Below the pieces are notes generated by a model. That model was not told the DNA's origin. It did not search any database and worked only from the letters and a program-made list of their open reading frames with translations. A program made the position numbers and the translations under genes. Shown here piece after piece: positions 1-7,282 of a DNA stretch of 10,444 bases (positions within the stretch are counted from its first letter, which is position 1; every line of letters starts with the position of its first letter). Source of the stretch: JBMSHD01 sp049416425 (lineage in GTDB: Bacteria > Pseudomonadota > Gammaproteobacteria > Francisellales > Francisellaceae); NCBI GenBank assembly GCA_049416425.1, contig JBMSHD010000081.1, positions 1 to 10,444 of the forward strand, in the 5' to 3' direction.

Positions 1-63
1 GAAGATATTTCGCCATGAAAAAAAGGAAGTTATTTTGCGCGCGTTCCTTAAAGGATAAATATC

Positions 64-3000
64 ATGAAATACAAAGCAAAATCACTCACCTTGCTCTCAA
101 GCATAATGCTAAGCTCGATTGCCTTAACCGGTTGTGGCGGTGGCTCTGATGGTGAAAATAATGATTCAGACCCCAAAAAAGCCAATGATACGGTGTCGAT
201 CAGCGCCCCTTCTACGGTGATTGAAGGCAGCAGCAGTTTTATGGAGTACATCATTTCTGTGCCCGCCAACTCTGCCGCTTTTGGTTTTAATGCTCAGGCA
301 GCTAGCGTGGCGACGACGATTAACAATGTACTGCTGCCTGATTTAAGTGCTCAGGATGCGTCAATGGCGATTGTCAACAACGATGATGCCGATGCCTGTT
401 GGAATGACAATGCGCCGGTGGGAGAACAAGGCGCGGTGCTAAATGCGGGTGAATCCTGCACGCTTGATGTTGAGCTTAATGCCGGTGCCGTCGATAGCGG
501 CAATACCAAAGACATCAACGCCGATATCACCGTGACCACCAATGCCAATACCCTCTCTTTGCCTGTGCGAACAACCGTAGTAGATGAAAATTCCAGTGAG
601 CTGGCAGCTTTGTTAACGCAGATAAACAGTGCCAGCAGTGTTGCCAGACCGGATAATTGGCTTGTTATCGAGCTTAAAAATAACACCGGCAGCTCGCTAA
701 ACAGACCTCGTCTGGATTTAAGCGCCTTATCAGATGGTTTTTATCAAGCTGACATATCAGATATCATATATAATGGAGAGTTGGCAGATGGTCAGAGTAT
801 TCGTTTTCAAGTTGCCCTAAATGGCAATATCGCTACGGATGGAGCCCTTAAAACCGAGTTTGAAAAACTGGGAAACAATCCCACCAATAAACTGATTAGC
901 GTAAAAGTCGCCAATGGAAAAACGCTTTATCCAACACTGTCTATTAAGTCTACACCCATTGACTTATCGCTACCTAACAGTTTAGTCTTTGACAGCACGA
1001 ACCTGGATTATTCATTTTCCTTTAATAATACCTCTCACAGCGCGCTTACCATCAAAAAAATCAATCTGCCGCAAGGCTTCGAGACAAGTGAAAGCTATGA
1101 TGGCACGACCGTTCAAGCGGGTGCCAGTCTACTGGTTTTATTCACGGCATCCGCCGCCGCTCAATCTGGTGTCATGACCGTTGACTACAGCGATGGTGAA
1201 AATGATTTCACTAGCCAAGCCAGCACGATCAACGTCGATAATACCCTCTCAGTCGAAGACATCAGCATCAGTGGTAGCAATACGTTGTTTATTGCCACAG
1301 ATGGCAGCAGCAAAAAATATTCATTCACGCTAACCAATAAAGGTAGCTTTAATCTAAATCTGCCCGAGATCGGTGGTTTTATCAGCTCAAAAGCCGGTGT
1401 TAGTGTTGATAGCGCTTCGAACTGCCTTAATCAAACACTTGCGCCAGAAGAAAGTTGCAGCCTGACCCTCAATGTCGCTTCTACCACTGTGGCAGGTAGC
1501 GGCAGCATCACCGTTGCCAGCGCCAATATCAGTATTCCCTATACGCTGGTTTTATCCGATCCCGATAATGCCGTCAGCCTCAATTCCGTCAATAAATTGC
1601 CTGCTACCATGATACTCGATGCCAACCCTCTGTATCTTAAGCTTAACTTTGCCGTCTCACCCGATGCCACCTCCAGCCAGAACAATCTGGCAATTGCCCT
1701 GCCATCAGGCATGACTCAAGTTAACACCGATGCGAGTAATTCCTGCAAGAGCGGTGCGAGCATCAATGCCGGTGGCAGCTGTACACTTGAGATTGAGTAT
1801 CAACCAGATGACTTAGGCGAAAAAACCAAAACCATCAGTATCGTTGATGAGACTAGCGCTCAGGTTGATTATTCCTTTAACATTGAGGTCGTCGATGCCA
1901 GCGATACCCGTAACCAATCGCTAACACTGTCACAGCAGGTTTTTCTCTTCCCTGGCGCAACCAGCAAAATTGCCATTAAAAACAATTCTGCCACCGAGGT
2001 CGTCAACAACGTTAAGCTTAAATTGGCTCCATGGCTTGCGGATATCAGCCAGCCAAATGGTGTCACCACCCTCAACAGTTTATCGCCCGGGCAGAGTTAT
2101 ACTTTCTCGATTATTATCGATGATACAACAGAGGCGGTTGACGCCATTGAACAAAACCATACGGCTTTAGGCAATAATGATGAAAATGGTGAGGTCATAA
2201 GCATCGGCTCCGCTAATTTTAAAACACTGATGCCGGCCATCAGCTTCGAAGACGACTCTCTGGTCATCGCCAGCACCGTGTTCAGGCAACCCGGTCGCAA
2301 CACCGTGCAGGTGCAAAACCAGGGAACCGATAGCCTCAGCATCAATGGTGTTACCATCAAGGCCACGGCTACCAATGCCGTATTAAACGGTGTGACTTAC
2401 GCCGGGGCCGACACCGTTTCTGTTGCCAGCGGTCAATCGGTGGCGCTGCCGTTTGATGTCTTGACTACCGCCAACGGACAGGGAAAGATCGAGATTGCCT
2501 ATAGCCTGAATAGTGGCTTAAGCAGCAAGGCAGATAAGCTTCTCACCGTTGACAATTCACTCAATGCTGACGATATCACCATCACGCCGGGAGCCGTTAT
2601 CGCCTCGGATACCGAACTTGGCTTTATTACCTACACCAACAATGGTGATTTTGCCTGGTATAGCTCGAACGACAGTGAAGACTTCTTCTCCAGCCTGCCT
2701 GAAGGGGTCAGCTTCGATCAACTAAATAGCACCTGTGGCGATGGCGTGGTCGTCGAACCGGGGGACAGCTGTCAGCTGGCTTTCAATATCCCACTTAGCG
2801 CCGAGGGCCAGTCACTGACGGTCTATGCCGCTGCCGTTAACAACCTCAAAACAGGCGTCTCATCCACTAAAATCCCCATTAGTCTTCAACCTGTCGTCTT
2901 CAAAACGGGTGAATTTAGCATGCCTGATGAAATGCTGGCTGGTCAGACAGCCTGGGTTGACCTTAAACTCGAGAACGCCTCAGATGAAAGTGTTCAAATC

Positions 3001-5463
3001 GAAAGCCTGACCAATACCGATGTGATCAAACTGGCTCATGTCGAAGGGGGGCAATGTGATATCGATATCAGTGAAGCCAAAGGCACCCTGGGCGCCAACA
3101 GCAGCTGTGTTTTACGCTTCGATATAAGCCCAATCGAGGCCGATGGACAGGTCTTCAACGGACAGATCGATGCCGTTATCAAGCTTGGCGATGAGAACGG
3201 CTTTACGCTCTCCTATCCACTGACAAGCAGCCTAAAGTCGAGTATCACCGGCATCCAAACTGTTATTGTTACGACAACAAATTTTTCTGATTATATCTTG
3301 CGTGGCGGCAGCCGCTTTGAGATTGATCTTGCCCCATCGACTAAGATCAATCATGCCCATTTTGTCATCGGTGATGATTATCAAGAGCTTCTAAATTATG
3401 TCAGCTTTCCGGTTATCGACAAGAAAGGCAGAAACAAATATACCATCGGGGTTGAGGCTTCCGCCGCCGCCGAGGCCTATCTCAAGAGTATAAAAGATGA
3501 CCTTTTGGATAATGTCAATAAAAAAGTCATCGGCATCGCCGCGGCCAACTCCAATGCTTATTATGAGAATGACTGGGACACATCGGCCACCCTGGTGACA
3601 AGTCCACAGTTAATCAGCCAACCCGGTGGCTTTGACTATAAGCCCGATCTGTCCGGCAGTGTGATTTTCAAAGGCATTGATACGACAAAGCTGCCTCATG
3701 GGGTGAGTCTTGATGCCGCTAATTCACCGGCGGAGGACAGCGCCATCGATAATAGCGCCGTTTTCCGCTTCAATGTCGATGTGGATGCTTATTCCAGCGG
3801 CGATTTACAAGGTATTTCTCTGAATCTTGTCGATAATAATGCCCAGGCCTATGGCGCGAATTTCATTGAATTTGATGTCGCCGGTGTGAGCGTGTCGACG
3901 GCGGACAACGGAGTCATTAGCATCAACGGTGAGGACGATGTCGCCGTTTCGGTGAAAAACACGGGGCGCTTTAACTGGCAACCATCGAACAACACTAACG
4001 ATTATGGTATTGTCGATCCCTTTGGCAATACATTAGACAGCATGACGGTGTTGGCCAACACGGGGGAGAATAGCTGTCTGGACGGCAATAGTGTCTCTCC
4101 CGGAGCCTACTGCAATCTTTGGTTTAAGGGGGATCAAATCATGCTGGAAGGCAGCTATAGTCTTAGCTTTAAAGCCAGCAGCCAGAATAATCTAAGCCGG
4201 AGTCAAAATACCCAGGTGTTGATGATGTCAGACTCGGCCACCGAAGCTAGCGCCGTGGTCAATGAGGCTCAGCATATCGGTGTGAAATCCATCGAGATCA
4301 TCAACCCGTCGAGTCTGGCCATCGATATCGCCGTCAGCCTGAGTGATGCTTCGGCCTTTGAAATCTATACCGGCAGCAATGGCGATGACGGCGATATCGG
4401 CCCCTGGTGTGATGCCGATGGCTGTCCTAACAGTCTCTATGCCAATGGGCAGGCAGCCATGACGATTCCTGCCGCTTCATCTCGAAAAATCTATGTTCGG
4501 GCAAAAGAGGGATTGGCTCTGGGTGAGAAAAAAACAGCGAGCCTCACCATCCACTCCGACAGCGGTAATCTCGATAGTCGTTTCACATTAAATGCCAAGG
4601 GATGGTATTATCTGTCGGGGAACTTTAGTCCCACATTTGCCCCCGATGCCAAGGCCAATGCCTTTACCCGCTTCGATGGTGAGGGCTTCAGTGCCGCCAG
4701 CAGTGTAGGCCTATCCAGCGAGTATCCAGTTTATATCGCCAAGACGGCGACAAATGACGTGATTGCCAGCTCTCAACATGGCGTTTTTGGCGACAGTAAA
4801 CGTTATGCCTATTTCAATGGCGGCAGCTTCAACCAGATCGGTGATGAAACATACTATCCCAAGCAGGGAGATTCTAGATTTTATCTTGATCGCCAAGGCC
4901 GCCTCTATGGTGAAATTGGCAATGGTGCCGGTGTTGAGGGCATGGAAAATATGGCGCATAACTTCCGCTGGAATGGCGCCTTCTTCACCTCGATCGGCGT
5001 CAATGAACAGTACGCCTATCAAATCTATATGAAGCCCGTATTGCATAATAATAATCTTCAGGGTAATTACTATTATTTCACATACAGTGGTAGTAAGATT
5101 CCTGGCGGCCCCTTATACGGTAATTCACTTGCCATCTATAACGCCGCTGATAACAGCTGGCAGGCATTTGATGAGTATTTCAGCTACCCTCCATCTGAAA
5201 TCAACTATGATAAAGACGGCAACACCTATTTCAGTGGTGCCTTTGGTTCTTCCACCATCTTAGATGAAGCCTATATTGTCGCCATGGACAAAAATGGCGA
5301 CTTCTTCAGCACCGGTTATGATTCGGATCATTACAGAAGCCTGTATAAGACGCTTTACAATGCGATCGATAACAGTCTCTATGGATTTGCCTGGGATGTC
5401 AACGCCGAGACAAACGCTGCGAGACATGGAGAGCGGAACGCGAGGTCGAGTAGACCCGGGTAG
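64..5463 (+). CDS. Giant Ig-like/ASH-repeat lipoprotein, 3' end disrupted
   Basis: A probable outer-membrane or surface lipoprotein; its function is unknown. The start has a good ribosome site (AAAGGA at 50-55, 8 nt spacing) and encodes a lipoprotein signal peptide: K-rich n-region, hydrophobic core, lipobox LTGC with Cys24, then a Gly/Asp/Asn-rich tether. Gly at +2 suggests outer-membrane sorting. Residues about 45-1510 are low-homology beta-sandwich modules. Six carry a paired-Cys signature of the form C-x(10-19)-C followed by a hydrophobic strand: Cys pairs 112/132, 454/465, 561/573, 891/903, 998/1015 and 1338/1350, the second Cys usually in a PGxSCxL-like context. This resembles ASH/choice-of-anchor modules. 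From about residue 1512 to the end, YxFNGxxF/W-type repeats suggest a beta-propeller. Residue 1782 is the last that looks native. The final 17 residues (TNAARHGERNARSSRPG, or slightly fewer) come from an insert that brings a premature TAG. Intact length would be about 1,900 residues. Whether the shortened protein folds is unknown. Confidence 0.85.
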   Translation: MKYKAKSLTLLSSIMLSSIALTGCGGGSDGENNDSDPKKANDTVSISAPSTVIEGSSSFMEYIISVPANSAAFGFNAQAASVATTINNVLLPDLSAQDASMAIVNNDDADACWNDNAPVGEQGAVLNAGESCTLDVELNAGAVDSGNTKDINADITVTTNANTLSLPVRTTVVDENSSELAALLTQINSASSVARPDNWLVIELKNNTGSSLNRPRLDLSALSDGFYQADISDIIYNGELADGQSIRFQVALNGNIATDGALKTEFEKLGNNPTNKLISVKVANGKTLYPTLSIKSTPIDLSLPNSLVFDSTNLDYSFSFNNTSHSALTIKKINLPQGFETSESYDGTTVQAGASLLVLFTASAAAQSGVMTVDYSDGENDFTSQASTINVDNTLSVEDISISGSNTLFIATDGSSKKYSFTLTNKGSFNLNLPEIGGFISSKAGVSVDSASNCLNQTLAPEESCSLTLNVASTTVAGSGSITVASANISIPYTLVLSDPDNAVSLNSVNKLPATMILDANPLYLKLNFAVSPDATSSQNNLAIALPSGMTQVNTDASNSCKSGASINAGGSCTLEIEYQPDDLGEKTKTISIVDETSAQVDYSFNIEVVDASDTRNQSLTLSQQVFLFPGATSKIAIKNNSATEVVNNVKLKLAPWLADISQPNGVTTLNSLSPGQSYTFSIIIDDTTEAVDAIEQNHTALGNNDENGEVISIGSANFKTLMPAISFEDDSLVIASTVFRQPGRNTVQVQNQGTDSLSINGVTIKATATNAVLNGVTYAGADTVSVASGQSVALPFDVLTTANGQGKIEIAYSLNSGLSSKADKLLTVDNSLNADDITITPGAVIASDTELGFITYTNNGDFAWYSSNDSEDFFSSLPEGVSFDQLNSTCGDGVVVEPGDSCQLAFNIPLSAEGQSLTVYAAAVNNLKTGVSSTKIPISLQPVVFKTGEFSMPDEMLAGQTAWVDLKLENASDESVQIESLTNTDVIKLAHVEGGQCDIDISEAKGTLGANSSCVLRFDISPIEADGQVFNGQIDAVIKLGDENGFTLSYPLTSSLKSSITGIQTVIVTTTNFSDYILRGGSRFEIDLAPSTKINHAHFVIGDDYQELLNYVSFPVIDKKGRNKYTIGVEASAAAEAYLKSIKDDLLDNVNKKVIGIAAANSNAYYENDWDTSATLVTSPQLISQPGGFDYKPDLSGSVIFKGIDTTKLPHGVSLDAANSPAEDSAIDNSAVFRFNVDVDAYSSGDLQGISLNLVDNNAQAYGANFIEFDVAGVSVSTADNGVISINGEDDVAVSVKNTGRFNWQPSNNTNDYGIVDPFGNTLDSMTVLANTGENSCLDGNSVSPGAYCNLWFKGDQIMLEGSYSLSFKASSQNNLSRSQNTQVLMMSDSATEASAVVNEAQHIGVKSIEIINPSSLAIDIAVSLSDASAFEIYTGSNGDDGDIGPWCDADGCPNSLYANGQAAMTIPAASSRKIYVRAKEGLALGEKKTASLTIHSDSGNLDSRFTLNAKGWYYLSGNFSPTFAPDAKANAFTRFDGEGFSAASSVGLSSEYPVYIAKTATNDVIASSQHGVFGDSKRYAYFNGGSFNQIGDETYYPKQGDSRFYLDRQGRLYGEIGNGAGVEGMENMAHNFRWNGAFFTSIGVNEQYAYQIYMKPVLHNNNLQGNYYYFTYSGSKIPGGPLYGNSLAIYNAADNSWQAFDEYFSYPPSEINYDKDGNTYFSGAFGSSTILDEAYIVAMDKNGDFFSTGYDSDHYRSLYKTLYNAIDNSLYGFAWDVNAETNAARHGERNARSSRPG

Positions 5464-5640
5464 TCTTGCGCTGTAAACAGCAAGCGACGTGCCGTAGGCG
5501 CCAGAGCGAAGTCTGTGAAACAGCTTGTACCCAAGGCGTAGAGTAGAATCGGAGACAGTTGCCTGCTCGGAATGAACGCAGTGAATTTGTGAAGGTATGC
5601 TGGCGAGGCGGACGTCCCGGGCAAAATTTATGCCGCCGAG
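5410..5640 (+). mobile_element. Insert resembling a group II intron 5' (domain I) fragment
   Basis: A G+C-rich, stop-containing block separates two in-frame parts of the lipoprotein gene. It has no coding character but is rich in short RNA-like stems: CTTG-cg-CTGT/ACAG-CAAG (5465-5484) and AAG-t-CTGT/ACAG-CTT (5509-5526). The order of motifs (GCGAG near the left edge, GTCGAGTAG at 5445-5453, GCGAAG with an adjacent hairpin, AATCGGAGACAG, GTGAAGGTATGCTGG) resembles domain I at the 5' end of bacterial group II introns as I remember them, for example the opening of Ll.LtrB. No reverse transcriptase and no domain V hairpin follow, so it would be an immobile relic. Exact edges are uncertain. These coordinates use a 7-bp direct repeat CGCCGAG (5403-5409 and 5634-5640) as boundaries. 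Alternatives are about 5416-5619, or 5386-5625 bounded by a 13/15 inverted repeat. The insertion itself is clear; the family is inference. Confidence 0.5.
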
Positions 5641-6003
5641 GATAGCCGATTCGATTTTGTATATGGATATACAAAATCTATTATGAGGCCCGAGGCACCC
5701 AGTGAAAGATATAAGCTCTTGCGTTATCAAATCACGACTCATCAATGGCAAGAGCTGCCTAATATATCCACATCAGTCAATCCTTATAGCCTGAAATTGA
5801 GTCGTGATGGTCGCCGGCTCTATTTTTCCATCTCTTCGGGTAGATATCTCAACAATGAAATCGTGACCGATCTTTTATATGTCTATGATCTGGACACCCA
5901 GAGTATCAGCGCCAAATATCTGCCATTGACATCGACCATTACGAATAAGCGTATATCAAATATTGTCGATATTAATGAGCTGACCATCAGCAAGGATGAA
6001 TGA
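5641..6003 (+). pseudogene. Detached C-terminal part of the lipoprotein
   Basis: This is the old 3' end of the upstream lipoprotein, now cut off by the insert. It is in the same reading frame as the lipoprotein, is open back through the right edge of the insert (GKIYAAED before this point), and ends at TGA 6001-6003. It encodes about 120 residues with the same propeller-like style: YKLLRYQITTHQWQELPN is a strand pair as in kelch or other propeller blades, followed by a second blade containing LSRDGRRLYFSIS and LLYVYDLDTQ. The only internal ATG near its start is at 5683, with no recognisable ribosome site before it, so independent translation is unlikely. A blade missing from the upstream protein could destabilise its propeller closure. 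Confidence 0.7.
5653..5678. repeat. Perfect 12-bp palindrome with 2-bp centre
   Basis: The arms GATTTTGTATAT (5653-5664) and ATATACAAAATC (5667-5678) are perfect reverse complements separated by GG. As RNA they would form an 11-bp stem with a UGGA loop. The element lies inside the detached coding remnant, where it reads DFVYGYTKS, shortly after the right edge of the insert. There is no T-tract after it, so it is not a typical terminator. Confidence 0.8.
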
Positions 6004-6013
6004 TTAGACGACC

Positions 6014-6056
6014 CTAAGCCGTGGTGCTGAATCTCGCTTCGATACCGTGGCTTTAG
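6014..6056 (+). terminator. Hairpin just after the lipoprotein stop codon
   Basis: The arms 6014-6025 (CTAAGCCGTGGT) and 6044-6056 (ACCGTGGCTTTAG) form a 12-bp RNA stem with two G-U pairs and one bulged U around an 18-nt loop. It begins about 10 nt after the original stop codon of the lipoprotein, a fitting place for a transcript 3' end. It lacks a clear U-tract (only UUUAGUGAUU follows), so it may be a weak terminator or a 3'-end stabiliser. Confidence 0.4.
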
Positions 6057-6073
6057 TGATTCGCGCATTGCTG

Positions 6074-6085
6074 CGGGAAATCCCG
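6074..6085. repeat. Small CGGG-AAAT-CCCG hairpin
   Basis: A short perfect dyad (CGGGA/TCCCG) lies between the lipoprotein remnant and the LysR gene. It could be part of a degraded intergenic palindromic repeat. Nothing further can be said from the sequence. Confidence 0.35.
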
Positions 6086-6119
6086 AAACCTCTTTGTCAA
6101 TAATTACGAAAGCTGACAA

Positions 6120-6184
6120 CGTCATTACGAGCCAGGACGGCGTGGTAATCCAGGACAAAGCTGTGCATGGATGGCAAATCATCC
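6120..6184. repeat. REP-like palindromic intergenic element
   Basis: The first half (6120-6153) starts CGTCATTACGAG and ends GGTAATCCAG. Its stem pairs ATTAC (6124-6128) with GTAAT (6145-6149) and GCC (6131-6133) with GGC (6139-6141). This matches the general form of the CGTCATTGCGAG...GCAATCCAG repeats dispersed in Rickettsia and other proteobacteria (family knowledge from memory). A second hairpin, GGATG (6169-6173)/CATCC (6180-6184), follows directly. Only one copy is visible in this window, so its dispersed nature is inferred. Confidence 0.5.
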
Positions 6185-6218
6185 TGTATTTATAGCCATA
6201 AATAATAAGAGATAAACT

Positions 6219-7250
6219 ATGTCTGGAAAAAACAATTTGTTCTATTACACTCAAAGATACCAACAGGATGATGAAGACAGTAAATCGATGAAGCTGGAAA
6301 AATTGACGATCTCTTTGTTAAATATCTTTGAAAGTGTGATTCGTAACCAATCGGTGAATCGTGCCGCCGAGGAATTATTTTTAACTCCCACAGCGATCAG
6401 TAACGCCTTGATTCGGTTGCGTGATATCTTCGATGACCCGCTATTTATTCGTCGTAACAATCTTTTAAATCCGACGATCAGAGCCAAGGAGTTGATGCCG
6501 GATCTGTTGCAGATCATCGCGCTTATCAAGAAGATGTCAAAGCATGATATCTATGACCCCTTTAAGAAAAAACAGCATTTTCGCCTAGGCATGACGCCGG
6601 TGACCAAACATGCGCTACAGGCAAGAATTGTCAGATTATTGTCTGAGTACCCAATCTCCCTGGAGATTAAAAGCATAGACTATCATTATCCGCCCAAAGC
6701 CACGGAATATCCAGATTTTGATTTTATGATTGGCATGATTAAGCCGGCGGATCAGTTTCATAATGTCAAGGTTTACGAAGAATATATCGCCGTGGTCGGT
6801 GATAAGAAAAACAAGGTGCTGGCAAAGCCCGATTTCACCATAGAAGATTATATTCGCCTGCGGCATGTGCGCATTCATAATGTCGCCGTGGATCAAAATC
6901 CGGTGTTGAATGTTATAGGTACCCCCGATCCGCGAGATATTTTCATCGAACTCGATGAGTTTGGGGATTTTATCAGTATCATTTCCGATTCGGATCTGGT
7001 GGCGACAACAAGCCTCGCTATCGCCGATATTTACAATAAAAACAATGGCCATAAGCTGGCTATAAGGTTGCTGCCAACGCATCCTATCGTTGAATATTAC
7101 GTCTCTTGGCCGACGATCGTCGATACCGATCCTGGCAATATCTGGCTTCGAAATCTGTTGTTTGAAAAAATACAACCGTCGGTACATGTGCCAGATATTC
7201 CAAAGCTCGATCAAGCGCATAAAGCCAGTAGCTCAACCAAGAAGCGGTAG
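6219..7250 (+). CDS. LysR-type transcriptional regulator
   Basis: A DNA-binding regulator that probably responds to a small metabolite. The N-terminal winged helix-turn-helix covers about residues 26-85: the HTH is SVNRAAEELFLTPTAISNAL (45-64), followed by the wing motif DDPLFIRR (72-79), both classic for LysR proteins. Residues about 110-320 form the effector-binding domain, with weak similarity to the family's usual pattern. At 343 residues it is slightly longer than the usual 300 or so because of a polar N-terminal tail of 23 residues. Met24 (ATG at 6288) is the start that best matches family length, but the ATG at 6219 has the better ribosome site (AAGAGA at 6207-6212, 6 nt spacing), so it is kept. 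LysR regulators often control a divergent neighbour. Here the upstream neighbour is the broken lipoprotein gene in the same direction and the transporter is convergent, so the target is not evident. Confidence 0.9.
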   Translation: MSGKNNLFYYTQRYQQDDEDSKSMKLEKLTISLLNIFESVIRNQSVNRAAEELFLTPTAISNALIRLRDIFDDPLFIRRNNLLNPTIRAKELMPDLLQIIALIKKMSKHDIYDPFKKKQHFRLGMTPVTKHALQARIVRLLSEYPISLEIKSIDYHYPPKATEYPDFDFMIGMIKPADQFHNVKVYEEYIAVVGDKKNKVLAKPDFTIEDYIRLRHVRIHNVAVDQNPVLNVIGTPDPRDIFIELDEFGDFISIISDSDLVATTSLAIADIYNKNNGHKLAIRLLPTHPIVEYYVSWPTIVDTDPGNIWLRNLLFEKIQPSVHVPDIPKLDQAHKASSSTKKR

Positions 7251-7256
7251 TCGATG

Positions 7257-7280
7257 AAGGAGATTCGCCAGGATCTCCTT
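7257..7280. terminator. Shared hairpin between convergent LysR and POT genes
   Basis: AAGGAGAT (7257-7264) and ATCTCCTT (7273-7280) are perfect reverse complements with an 8-nt loop. The hairpin fills the 32-bp gap between the stop codons of the two convergent genes and so could end transcription from both sides. T-tracts are poor on either strand, so its efficiency is uncertain. Confidence 0.55.
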
Positions 7281-7282
7281 AT

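Noticed and set aside
45..55. Palindrome TCCTTAAAGGA overlapping the lipoprotein ribosome site
   Set aside because: The 1-nt centre cannot form a normal RNA hairpin loop, and an 11-bp dyad is likely by chance; it is probably just the ribosome site with fortuitous symmetry.
15..149. Small overlapping frame MKKRKLFCARSLKDKYHEIQ... (44 codons) as a leader peptide
   Set aside because: No convincing ribosome site, it overlaps the lipoprotein start in another frame, and it has no regulatory stem or codon bias to support it.
5260..5751. Long minus-strand and other-frame open frames across the insert (70-163 codons)
   Set aside because: They cross from the lipoprotein coding region into the insert, have no start signals and show no protein-like composition; they are antisense shadows.
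6001..6060. Post-stop hairpin as a group II intron domain V
   Set aside because: It starts with an AGCC-like pairing, but the loop size and length do not fit the 34-nt domain V, the GNRA-type tetraloop is missing, and coding sequence of the host gene lies between it and the relic.
6636..7220. Minus-strand frame of 194 codons opposite LysR
   Set aside because: It is fully antisense to a clear LysR gene, has no ribosome site, and its translation does not resemble any protein.
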